A stretch of 64,000 nt of DNA, taken from positions 3,783,501-3,847,500 of the forward strand of contig CP051140.1 of the NCBI GenBank assembly GCA_001592805.2, given 5' to 3'. Each line of letters opens with the position of its first letter. Within the stretch, counting starts at the first letter, position 1. The translations under genes and the position numbers were made by a program. The DNA comes from Peltaster fructicola (Eukaryota; Ascomycota; Dothideomycetes). Shown here piece by piece: positions 10,898-21,018 of the stretch. The notes beneath the pieces were generated by a model. That model had not been told where the DNA came from and made no database searches. It was given only the letters and a program-made list of their open reading frames with translations.

Positions 10898-11863
10898 TCA
10901 TATTTCGCGCACCGTTCCTGGTGCCGCCGAACTCCCGCAATTGACGATCATACTCTCAGCACGATCTTCTTTTCTGTATGGCCCATAACGATCAAGGCAC
11001 CCGCCGAAACGATACTCAGGGCTATCAAGACGGTCACCTCGTCTGGCGTCTCTACGCAGCTCGAGCATGTACTTCTCCCTGGATGGACTCTCGCTCTTTG
11101 CTCTGGACAGGTTCAAATTCAGGTCAACTGGGACAATTATGTCGGTCTCTGCTGCGGGTGATCGAGCACGACGATTTGTGGTCTGACGGGCGTTGCGAGC
11201 CATCTCGGTCCTGCCGTCTGAAGGAGACGGACCTTGACTCTCAGTGACAGTGCGCTGATGACGCTTCTCATATGCCGCATCGTCACCGGTAGCAACATGG
11301 CGACGCTCGGTGCGTCGTGCTTCGCTTCGCTCTTTGTGCTTCTCTGATAGTGGCGACCATTCTTCGCTGACTGGAGGAGTCGGGGAGATGTGCACCTTCT
11401 TTGCAAAGCGAACTTGCGTCGACTTTCCACTGTCTTGACGAGCGCTGTGATTGCTAGTACCAGCTGTTCGCATTGAAGACTTGGACCCAGCAGGAGCTTG
11501 ACTAAGGGACGAATTGCCAAGGATGGCTGGCTCTGCCGAGAGTCCTGCTTTGTTCCTGGCTGCTGAGCTATCAGTTGCAGAAGCCTTCGACATCTTTGGC
11601 TTGTAGGTGTAGAGAGTCTCAGAATCCTGTACAAATAACGCTCCACGACCGTCTAATGATCGACTGCGCTCTGATCGGATAACAGGTCGTTTGATGTACT
11701 CCCGATACTCATACTCGTAGGGCTCAGCCAACGAAGACTTTCCACTATGCTTCTGTGTGTTCTCGTAGTAAGAGTGTCCAGACTTGGTACCACTCGGCCT
11801 GACCACACCTGACTCGAGATGCGGTCTTATACGCCCTCGTGGCCCTTCCACACGATCCTCATA
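10898..11863 (-). other. Long open frame continuing the upstream gene after a single amber codon
   Basis: This is 322 codons open in exactly the same frame as the last exon of the gene at 11864-14486, separated from it by one TAG. Its composition (Arg/Ser/Lys-rich, for example RRARSPAAETD and LNLSRAKSESPSREK) matches that gene. The codons right after the TAG read YEDRVEGPRGRIRP and have no nearby ATG. By chance alone, a frame this long should stay open only about once in several million tries under uniform base use. It is therefore almost certainly coding, now or recently. It is probably the true C-terminus, reached by splicing, or by readthrough, or lost through a recent nonsense change. I cannot tell which from sequence. 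Confidence 0.6.
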
Positions 11864-14486
11864 CTACGAGGAGCGATCGCTTACGTTCGAAAGCCGCGCT
11901 GTGGCAACTCTATACGACGCAGCGCCATTGGAGTCGTTGTCGACTCGATGAGAGCGTTGATCAGATCTTCTGCTCGAGGATGGTGCGTGGTGCTGAGAGC
12001 CAGCGCTTGCTGGTTGTCGGTCACCGTCGTCGTCTCTCGTGCTGTGAGGCACTTCCTGGGTTGATGCGAACCGTGAATGTCGGCTAGCTGTCTGAACAGG
12101 GCAACCATCATTCCAGTATGCTCGATCCGTCCAATCGCTGATTTGTGGACTATGACCTTGAAAGCCGCCGGCATCTGTGTTGAGAGTACGACTTCTGTCA
12201 GATTGATCATTGACAGTGGAAGGCTTCTTCGCGGTGCTTCGGGACTCATTCTGTGAGTGCGTGACACGCAATGGAAGTTCGGCTGCACGATAGTCAGTAG
12301 TTGCGACATCGTCCCTGGATCCACTTACCATCTGCAAGTATATCGAGGTCTCTTTCTGCGCTCAGTGGTCTGGGCTCTCTCAGAGACTCCAGATTTGTCT
12401 TGAGAACATCCTCAGGAGTATCTTCTGCTTGAGCAGTGCTGTAACCTCTACTCATTGTCGGAGAACGAGAGTGTGTTGTTCGACTTCGACTTCGACGCCC
12501 ATGACTATCATCTTGAGGCCTGGCCGTTCGTTCCGAGTTTGTGGCTCTGCGATTCCTGGGTGGCGGCAAGTCATCTTGTCGTGGCCGAGGATGAAGCTTC
12601 TCGCGAGTAATGGAAACAGTCTTGACCACTGGATCATAGATCTGAGGAATGCTCTCACTTCTGCTTCGATACTCCGAATTCCTGCTGTCATCGACACGAA
12701 ACCCGCCCGCCGAGGTTTGCGGAGCAGTAGACCACTTGATGTCCTGCTCTTGCCTTTTGCTGTCATCGACAAGAGATTCACAAGTCGAGGGTTGTACGGC
12801 TGTAGTGTGCTTGTGTGCCTTAGTTCCATTCCTACTGTCATTGTCACGAGAGTCATTAGAGCCGGCCTGCGTGGCAGTGGAACGTGTATCGCCCTTCTCT
12901 TCAGCAAGGTTCCCGTTTGGTAGTGCAGCTACTTTCCGATCCTGCTTGTGCTCATTGACATCTCTACGGTCTGGTGTATGGTCCTTCCCTGCAGCCGGGA
13001 TATTGGGCTTTGGCGGTATCCGTCGCTCGTCAAGCTGCTCACTTGGCAATGCGGCTTTCGACAAACGTTGTGTAGCATCTACATTGCCAAGACTGACTCC
13101 ACGCTCTGGGTTGGAAGGTTCAATCTTGGCTGGTCTCTCCCTCTCACCAATGTCGTCCTTGGTTCGAGGTAGTGCTGAGCTATTTGGCGGGTCTTCGATC
13201 CCACGCTCAATCACGAGGTCCGCTCTCTTGATCGACATCTTGACATTGCCATCTTTCCTAGGTCGAAGCAGTGCCGACATATCTGGCGGGGATGCTTCTA
13301 CTATAGTTGGCTCGATCGAGCGCCGACTGGGTGCGTTATGAGGTGCAGCTGCTTTCCTATCACCAAGCTGCGGCTGTAGTGAAACCCAGTGTCCGTGGGA
13401 GTATGGTGCCGGGTGCGCCTCAACACTACGCTCTGCTTGACGATAGCGAACCACTTCATCGCGAGCCAAACGACGAATCTCTGCCTCGGTGCAGCTCAGT
13501 CGTGGCGGCTGTTCAGACTGCTGTCGTATAGTGACCTCGATGGGTATCTTGTCAAATGCTATCGACCGGCTTGTCAGCTCGGCGACTTCTTGACAACGAC
13601 TATCTGAGTGATCTTGACCGTGTCGTGGCGATGCTTCAGACTGCTGCTTCCCCTCTTGTCGTACAGTGATCTCGATGGGTATTCTATCGAACACGATTGT
13701 CTGTTTTGGCAGCTTAGCAACCTCTTTCACTGCTTCAACCTCGCCTTTCAGCCGATTTAAAGCAGCAAGGTACTCAACAGACAACCGATCGGATGCCCTG
13801 ACCTCCTCTATGGACGGTCTTTCTTTCGCTTTGACATAGCGATGAACGACTTTGACGTCCTTGGTGGTGTCTTGTTTCGGTCTCGAGGAGCTGCGGACTG
13901 CACGAAGGACTCTGACATGTCCATGAACCCTTCCTCGGGCCATCTCCTCTGTGACTTGTGCGAGTGTGAGGATGTCCTCTTCCGGGATGAAAGACTCGAC
14001 TCCTATTCGAACAGGGCCGGACTCTTCGATCCTCACGATCTCTGCGTTCTCGAGTCTCTCGTCTGTGCCTACTACACGACATCGTCTGCAGATGCCTGGT
14101 GGAGGTGGGACTTTGTTCGGAGCGATTGGGTGTTCTCTGTGGTATCTGTCGCTTCTTGGCCGCATGCATATGCGACAAACATGGTAGGTGACCATTGGTT
14201 TCCCGAAAACCTGCGGAGCATAGGCTTCATACTCGGCTGGAAGCGGTGGAAATGGTGGCAGTTTTCTTGCTGTGGCGGTTTGTCCAGTGAAGTTTGCCTG
14301 GTAACGGGCTGCGGTGTCGTACTGTGATTCTCTTGGTGGGATCCTCGTGTGAACAACCACACCTTCTAGATCTGGTGGTGTTGGAACTCGAGGTGTCGTC
14401 GCAGTAGGTGACGCATTGACAGCGATTGTACGGCCTCGGCGCGGCAGGGTCGCATCCTGGCCTCGTGCAGTGCCTGCCACCGGCAT
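11864..14486 (-). CDS. Unknown large polar protein with a CxxC...CxxC zinc-ribbon-like N-terminal motif
   Basis: I do not recognise this protein by name. Exons are 12329-14486 and 11864-12282, joined across a 46 nt intron (donor GTAAGT, branch CTACTGAC, acceptor GTGCAG), giving 858 residues to the first stop. Near residues 105-140 it has CRICMRPRSDRYH followed about 20 residues later by CRRC. This spacing suggests a zinc-binding knuckle and is the only ordered-looking part. Two similar segments (TIVFDRIPIEITVRQ and SIAFDKIPIEVTIRQ) form an internal repeat near 270-330. The rest is rich in Arg, Ser, Pro and Glu and probably disordered. I took the ATG at 14484-14486 because codons upstream in frame lack one. 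The frame continues open past the stop for 322 more codons (see 10898-11863). Removing a 21 nt in-frame GT...AG segment at 11864-11884 would yield a 1173-residue protein. Confidence 0.7.
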
Positions 14487-15016
14487 GTTGTTAACACTCA
14501 CTCAAAGCAGATAAGAGCAGTGTCGTGACTTGTGCAAGGACGAACTGTGATGTGAAAAGGGAAGTTCTCATATGGTCTGAGTGACGAGTGGAAGCAGGAG
14601 GTTGATGAAGCTAGGCGTGAATCTCGAGTAGGGAAAGTACGGCATTCGATCTTGTGACTTCAGCACATATCCCGACCTCTACGCGCATTATCGTTCGAAA
14701 GGTTTCTGTACAGCAAGACTTACATACCTTGGTCATCGTGCCGAGCCCTTTATCTAGCAAGTGAATGTCATACTTACAACATACTCATGTCCCTCCCAAA
14801 GACTCCATCCTGATACGAATGCAATGCATTTTACTGTAGTGTTACACAGACCATATGTACAGCAGTCCGCCAGACGGTTTACAAGCTCTTCAGACTATTG
14901 TGCTCGTCCATAGACTGGTTATAGCCTCCGCGCTCGGATATGCCTGGAAAGCTTCGAGCCGTCCAGTAGAAGCCTTCGCGATCCGCCTCATCTATCGTGC
15001 AAGAATGTTTGTTTGT
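14487..15016. other. Intergenic region between two minus-strand genes
   Basis: This 530 bp holds the promoter of the unknown gene at 11864-14486 and the 3' flank of the ATP synthase subunit e gene. I see no open frame with a recognisable domain and no repeat. Confidence 0.5.
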
Positions 15017-15434
15017 TCATGGATTCTCCTTCTGGACTGCTGTAAGGTACTTCTCGAGGTCGAAGTCGGGATGAGAGGCGTCTCGGATCACTGGAAGAAG
15101 GATGTATCAGCACTTGGTCTTGAATATACAAGTAATCACGGCTTCGCTCAGATGTGTGTTACTCACCATTGTCAGTCTGCGGCGATGTCTTCCTCTTGTA
15201 CTCTGCCTTTGCGTCGCCAATCAACTTTTGCTTGTGCTCATACTCGTGCTTTGCGTGAGCCGCTCGGTCTCGTGCTGTGATCGCAGATTGGTGTGAGATG
15301 CCGTAGAATACTCCCACGACGAGTGCGCCCCATCGGAACACCTGTAGCATGTAATGTCAGTTCATCTGCTGTTCCGTGCAGCCAATGGAGCTATGCTGCT
15401 GGACTGATCGTACATTGACTCCTGTAGATGCCAT
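15017..15434 (-). CDS. ATP21: Mitochondrial F1Fo-ATP synthase subunit e
   Basis: Subunit e (Atp21/Tim11) is a small inner-membrane protein needed for dimerisation of ATP synthase and crista shape. Three exons, 15414-15434, 15167-15341 and 15017-15090, give 89 residues. The first exon encodes only MASTGVN. It joins VFRWGALVVGVFYGISHQ, which contains the membrane helix with a GxxxG-like glycine pattern used in dimerisation. A charged coiled-coil helix follows (HEYEHKQKLIGDAKAEYKRK). The last exon encodes a short acidic tail ending QKENP. Introns start GTACGA and GTGAGT and end CTACAG and TTCCAG; the 76 nt second intron is longer than most here. Length and layout match fungal subunit e. The gene is divergently oriented to dynein intermediate chain, 283 bp away. 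Confidence 0.92.
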
Positions 15435-15717
15435 GGTCTGTATATTCTCTGAAAAGACCCGTGATCAACTGTCTTCCGTTGCGGATCCAGATGCGAGGTC
15501 AATGGGCGACGAGTATGGAAGTCCTGGTCACTGCGGTTGGCGCAATTCAAAGGAGGAGCTCAAAAGATGTTTTGTCGTCGGAGCTTTTCGCGCCAGTGTA
15601 CTACGGTCGCCGCTAAGCAGCATCGCGACATTAAAGGTTTCACTATCACCGCGTACACATGACTAGGCACATCTCTCTGGATGGCGACAAGACCGCCAAA
15701 GTGACAAGACCACCACA

Positions 15718-17785
15718 ATGTCGTCCATTCAGTCGAGGAAAGACGAGATCTTGGCGAAGAAGGCAAAGCTAGCAGAACTCAAGCGACAGCGAGAGCTGCG
15801 ACAGAAGGAGTTCACCAGTAACCGACAGAGCATCGATACTCCAGATGTAAGAACAACACAGCCTACATGGCTCATAAACGCTGACTGACTCGTAGTTAGC
15901 ATCACCATCGCCGTCACGATTCAGCACAGCCAGAAGAGCTGAAGAGCTCGATAGTCTGATCTCATCCCTTGTAGATCGTCCTTCCTCGGCCTCACCAGCA
16001 GGCAAGAAGCGCATCAGCAACGATAGCTCGCACATTTCCGAGTCGCCTAGCAGACCCCCCTACCGTGATGCAGGCACCGAACCACAAACCCTCTCGCTGA
16101 CTGCTCTGACCACAGTCTATGAGATACCGGTAGAGTCCAAGCCAGAGTACATTACCTACAGCAAGGGTGTACAGACACTACCAGAATGGGAAACGCCGCA
16201 GAAGGCCACATCAGAGGAGAGCGCAGATTCAGATGAAGCCACAACCAGTCCTACACGAAGACGAAGGAAGCTAAGTCAACGTGAAAGGGAGCGCGAAGAG
16301 GAGGACATCCGACAGCGACTACGACAAGAGATCGAAGAGGAGCTGCGCGCGATCCAGTCCTTCGATCTCGCAGCTCAAGACAAGGAACGCTTCCCTGCAA
16401 GAGCTCTCGCGCCCGAAGAGCTCAATGCCGTCACTAGCAGCAACGACTTCCTGGACTTCGTCGAGCGGTCAAGCAAGGTCATTGAGCGTGCGCTAGACGA
16501 GGAGTACGATGTGCTCGCGGACTATGCACTCCAAGCAGGAGGCGAGGAGGACGATGACGAATACGTCGGCCGTCGTGGTCGACGAGTCAAGGAAGTCCTA
16601 CAATTCGATCTTACGGACGCCATGGGCAAGAAACGAATGCTCAGTGCCATCGACTACAGCTCGAAGTTTCCGGAATTGCTCTGCACGACATACACAAAAT
16701 CACAACAATCACCACAGGCACCTCGCGGATTGCTAAATGTGTGGAACATGCACCTGAAAGGCCGACCGGAGTACAGTCTCTACGCCACGTCGGACCTTCT
16801 TTCATGCCTGTTTCATCCATTCCATCCTAACTTGATTATTGGCGGGACATACAGTGGACAGCTCTGTCTCTGGGATACGCGGACTAGGAATCAGCGTACC
16901 GGCGAGCCAGTTCAGAAGACACCATTGATGGGAGGACGTTCTGGTCATGCACACCCTGTCTATTCACTTTCCGTTGTGGGTACGCAGAACGCATCGTCAA
17001 TCGTTTCGGTATCCACAGATGGTGTTGTCTGCGCGTGGAGCACCGACATGCTGACGCTGCCGCAAGAGTATCTCGAGCTACACGATCCTCATCCGGGCAC
17101 ATACAAGAACGATGATGTTGCGCCAACATGCATCTCATTTCCAGCTTCAGACCCGACTTACTTCCTCGCGGGTACAGAACAAGGCACCATACATCCCGTG
17201 CATCGCTACGACCGTGCAGGCCTCAAGGCAGGTATTGACCCTCGGTGCTCGTACCAAGGCCACAAAGCGCCTGTGACTGGCATCGACTTTCATCCAACCC
17301 GAGGCAAGATAGATCTCGGGGACCTCTTCGTCAGCACTGGTCTGGACTGGAGTGTCAAAGTATGGCGTGTCAAGGCACCGTCTGGCATATCTGGCGCTTC
17401 AGAAGTCATCAAGCCACTGCTTGACATTTCCCGAGAGGACTCTGTCTACTCCGCGCGATGGTCACCGACCAAACCTGGTGTCTTTGGCTGTGTGGACGGT
17501 GCGGGCAAGCTGGACATCTACGACATCAACGCATCGACTGAGATTGCAGTTGGCACTGCCACGCCTAGCCACCACGAGAAAGACCTTTACAGCCTCAAGA
17601 GCTTAAACCACTTGAGCTGGGAGAAGACGCAGGGCAAGCATGTGGCTGTGGGAGGACTGGACGGTGTCACTACCATCTTCGAGGTTGGCAACGAGCTTGG
17701 CGGCATCGAGACGAAAGGTGATAGATGGATCGGCGTCAAGAAATGGATCAGCAGGCAAAGTCGAAGCCATATTGACGGTGTTTGA
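15718..17785 (+). CDS. Cytoplasmic dynein 1 intermediate chain
   Basis: A non-catalytic subunit of the minus-end-directed microtubule motor; it links the heavy chain to dynactin and the light chains. Exon 1 is 15718-15846 and exon 2 is 15896-17785, joined across a 49 nt intron (GTAAGA...CGTAG), giving 672 residues. The N-terminus (RKDEILAKKAKLAELKRQRE) is the conserved coiled coil that binds the dynactin p150Glued subunit. A low-complexity stretch with two acidic and basic blocks follows. It contains YSKGVQTLP near residue 145, a candidate LC8 light-chain site of the xQT type. The C-terminal 370 residues hold WD repeats (for example GHAHPVYSLSVV, DGVVCAWSTDM and GLDWSVKVWRV) that contact the heavy chain. 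The long second exon has no in-frame ATG before about residue 250, so the small first exon supplies the start. Aspergillus nidulans calls its orthologue nudI. Confidence 0.92.
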
Positions 17786-17978
17786 GGCTCACTAGCTGAC
17801 TACATCCGCTGCGCCGTGTCAATGGCCTTATCATGTAGGAGTGGGGCTTTGTATATAGGTCCCATAGCCGCAATCAAGATAAGCCCCTGCCTGCACCCCA
17901 GAGACGCTACAGATTGTATAAATTGGACGATCTCTACTTGTAAGTATGCGCGTACATTGAAACACGCAGAACGTCGGT

Positions 17979-19147
17979 ATGGCGGACGGAAAGGAGACAA
18001 CACCATCCTTGCTCAAGGTCGCTGCAGTACAAGCGGAACCTGTGTGGCTAGATCTTCAAGGCACAGTCGAGAAGACATGTACTCTGATTGCAGAAGCAGC
18101 CGCGGAAGGCGCAAAGCTGGTGGCATTCCCGGAGTGCTGGATACCTGGTAGGTTGAGGCTCTGTCCGTGATATGCAAGGCTGATCAATTATAGGATACCC
18201 ATGCTGGATATGGTAAGCAAGTAACGTCCAGAAGTCTCTCGGACTGATCACGCAGGCTGCGCTCGATCGATTTCGAGTTGATGCCGCAGTACATGAAGAA
18301 CTCTCTTAAGGTTGACTCGCCAGAGATGAAGAAGATATGCAATGTTGCTGCTGAACATGGCATCGCAGTCGTCCTCGGGTACTCTGAGAATCTCAACAAT
18401 TCACTGTACATTGGCCAAGCAATGATCTCTGCCACTGGAGAGTTGGTCATGACCAGACGAAAGCTCAAAGCGACGCATCTCGAGCGGACTGTGTTTGGAG
18501 ATGCCAACGCTGCAAGTCTGCAGAATGTCAAGCCGCTCAAGCTTGGTGATGGTGAGTGGCGACATGGATCGTGTCGACAGTGCTGATGCAAGACAGTCGA
18601 GGTGAAAGTCGGCGCTTTGAGCTGCTGGGAGCATATTCAACCATTACTCAAGTACTCAACATATCTCCAGGGCGAAGAGATCCATGTTTCTGCATGGCCT
18701 CCTCTTGAGCCACACCCAGGTGGTCCAGCTCTCTTCGGAATGAGTGCTGAAGGTTGGTGTCAACAGCCGTGTCGTCGAGATGTGCTAATCGCTGTTATAG
18801 GTTGCCAATGCTTGTCACAAACATATGCTGCTGAGTCTGCTGCTTTCGTCATTCATTCGACCGCGGTTGTGACAGACTTTGGTGTCGAGAGAATGAAGAT
18901 GCATGGCAGCATGATGTGGTCGAAGCCTGGTGGAGGCGCCTCTATGATCATTGGGCCAGACGGTCGTGTGTTGACCGAGCGCCTACCTCCAACAGAGGAA
19001 GGCATCGTGTATGCTGATCTCGAGCTCGATTCTGCGCTGCGGTCGAAATGCTTCGTCGATGCTTGTGGGCACTACTCAAGACCAGATCTGCTGTGGCTGG
19101 GCGTTGACGAGCGTGAGAAGCTACATAAAGTGGTAGTCAAGGAATAA
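17979..19147 (+). CDS. Nitrilase-family carbon-nitrogen hydrolase
   Basis: A nitrilase-superfamily enzyme that probably hydrolyses organic nitriles to acids and ammonia. Five exons, 17979-18147, 18194-18212, 18256-18551, 18597-18752 and 18801-19147, give 328 residues. The second exon is only 19 nt and encodes the YPCWIW that follows the glutamate motif. The Glu-Lys-Cys triad is visible: FPECW with Glu52, [10 protein letters not shown] with the lysine at about 132-134, and [12 protein letters not shown] with Cys171. The block [14 protein letters not shown] is typical of nitrilases proper. Cyanide hydratases, the closest fungal relatives, usually have a different sequence around the cysteine, so I favour nitrilase. 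Introns are 43-48 nt; the fourth has an unusual GTTGGT donor. No signal peptide is seen, so it is probably cytosolic. The substrate cannot be told from sequence. Confidence 0.88.
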
Positions 19148-19196
19148 ATGAGCCTAGGTCGTGATACAGAGTAGCACTTGCCCTTGATGCACATTA

Positions 19197-20672
19197 CTAT
19201 GACTTCGTGTACAGTTTCGACATTGGAAGATAGCTGCCCGTAGTCTGATCGCGGCGATTCTTGTGGCTTTGGCGAGCGTGCTCTTTGAGGGCTGGCCAAC
19301 GACGCCATAGAGTCCATGTCGCTAGGATCAATGCTGTAAGGATGCCTGTGACGACCCAGTAGATCCAGAACTTTTCTGAGACCGACCATCTGGCGGGTTC
19401 ATCGTCACTGCCAGGAGTGAAGTTGAAGAAGCTTGTGCTGAATATAGCCTGTTGGCAGTCAGCTTGAGCTCTTGTGCCAACACAGAGGTACGAACGCTGA
19501 CAAGGGTGCCAGGGAGGAACAAGAGACCAAGGACAGCGATGGTCTTGCTGACTTCACTGTCTTCACGAGCCAGCTTCGCAACTTGCTGTGTGTTGATATG
19601 GAAGATCTGATGCAGCGTCAGTAAAGGTGAAGGCTAATGGCAGCGGACACATACCAGGTTGATCTCGCTGGTCAATCGGTTCTCGAGTGCCTTCGATCGA
19701 TTATGCAGACTCTTCAGCATAGAGTGCTGTCGAACCAAACCTTGCCTTGTCTTCCGATTTGCCATGGTAAGATCACGCACTGTATAGCTTGAGTCGATCT
19801 CCTGTATAGTGTCGAGCATGGTCGATGTTGTCTCGATAGCCGAAGCCAGATTCTCAGTACTATGAGTTGTGTGCCTCGACAGCTCGTGCATCTTGATGTA
19901 GTCGGCCTTTGTTGCTGTCGAGTCGACTTCGTCAAGCCTTGGACGCATTCGTTCAATCTTGCGCAGCTCATCACGCCACTCCCAGACAGCACTCTCGTAG
20001 TTCTGAACCATGGCTGCCACGACAAAGTCGATGGCGAAGAAGGGTGAACCGCAGCAGCGCATGCTCATCTTCTTGACTCGAGCGATGATATCCCTGCACA
20101 GGATATCTGGCATGTCGAAACACAGCAGTGTGAAGGTTCCGTCTTGCTTCCAGGTAGTGTAGAAGGCCATCTTTTCCCAAACGTACTTTAAGCCGCTGTG
20201 CTCTTTCCACGGAGCCTTGCCTTTCTGCTTATTGCATTTGCACAGGAAACGGAACTCTGTGTCGAAACGTACAAGGGAGCCATCCTGGCCAACAGTCTCG
20301 TCATAGCCGAAATAGCTATTCGCTTCTTGGTACAGCTCTGTCCAGAAGTCTTCAGGCACACCAAACGACCGCGATACCTGCTCGCGCTCCTCTTGCCGAG
20401 ACGCTGGTGGTGTTTCTAGGAAGCTGTCAATCCACGTCAGTACGGAGACTCGCTATACTATGATCGACAGCATACACAATCGAGATCGAGCCTGTTCGGG
20501 CTGTGTTGAACAATTCTTGAAGACTGACGTTGCGTTCTTTCCACGCGACTGTGGAATTTGGTCCACCCTCACCGCCGGCTTGAGGCACTGCTGGCGCGCA
20601 GGACAACACATGAACGGTATCGCTATACTGCTCAGGCCTTGGGTTTTCCTCGAAGTGTCTCACGTTTGACAT
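19197..20672 (-). CDS. CorA-like Mg2+ transporter superfamily protein, fungal type
   Basis: Four exons, 20476-20672, 19655-20423, 19496-19606 and 19197-19448, give 442 residues. The N-terminal 300 residues form a soluble domain with long helices (LDTIQEIDSSY, MLKSLHNRSKALENRL). They are followed by TIAVLGLLFLPGTLVSAIFSTSFF and a second hydrophobic helix (KFWIYWVVTGILTALILATW). This arrangement and the LFLPGTLVSAIF block are typical of the many fungal CorA-like proteins, which lack the GMN motif needed for selective magnesium transport in true CorA. Transport activity is therefore uncertain. Introns are 52, 48 and 47 nt with CTGAC-type branch sites; the third has a GTTCGT donor. The gene converges with the nitrilase gene, 49 nt apart. 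Confidence 0.85.
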
Positions 20673-21018
20673 GATAGCTGGGAAGGGCAGAGTCCTGTTC
20701 GAGCTCCAAAGCTAGAAATGGGAACGAGTGTTCAGGCACACAGCTTTTGGACAGTAAGGTTTTATACTGTTGGTCCTCGCAGCACAACTTTCATCGCCAC
20801 TGCGTGCATGCACGAAGAGGAGATGTATCGAATCGCTTGCTCACAAGCATTGAGGCCGCTCGTCTTGATCCTGATTGGATGCCTGACCGTTGCGCCTTGA
20901 AGCCACTTTCCGGTGAGGCTGAAGGATGAACATGAGACAATGGTCTTGTTAGTGACGAGAACGACAGCCTCACTGTGGTGCTCTACATCTTCAGAACAAC
21001 AATACAAACGATAACAAG
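20673..21018. promoter_or_regulatory. Divergent promoter region
   Basis: These 346 bp separate the start codons of the CorA-like gene and the modin-like gene. An inverted CCAAT pentamer lies at 20874-20878. The last 20 nt before the plus-strand start are A-rich. Regulatory role is inferred from position. Confidence 0.4.

Noticed and set aside
12649-13341. 230-codon plus-strand open frame
   Set aside because: Antisense to the long first exon of the Arg/Ser-rich gene; codon bias of that gene opens the opposite frame.
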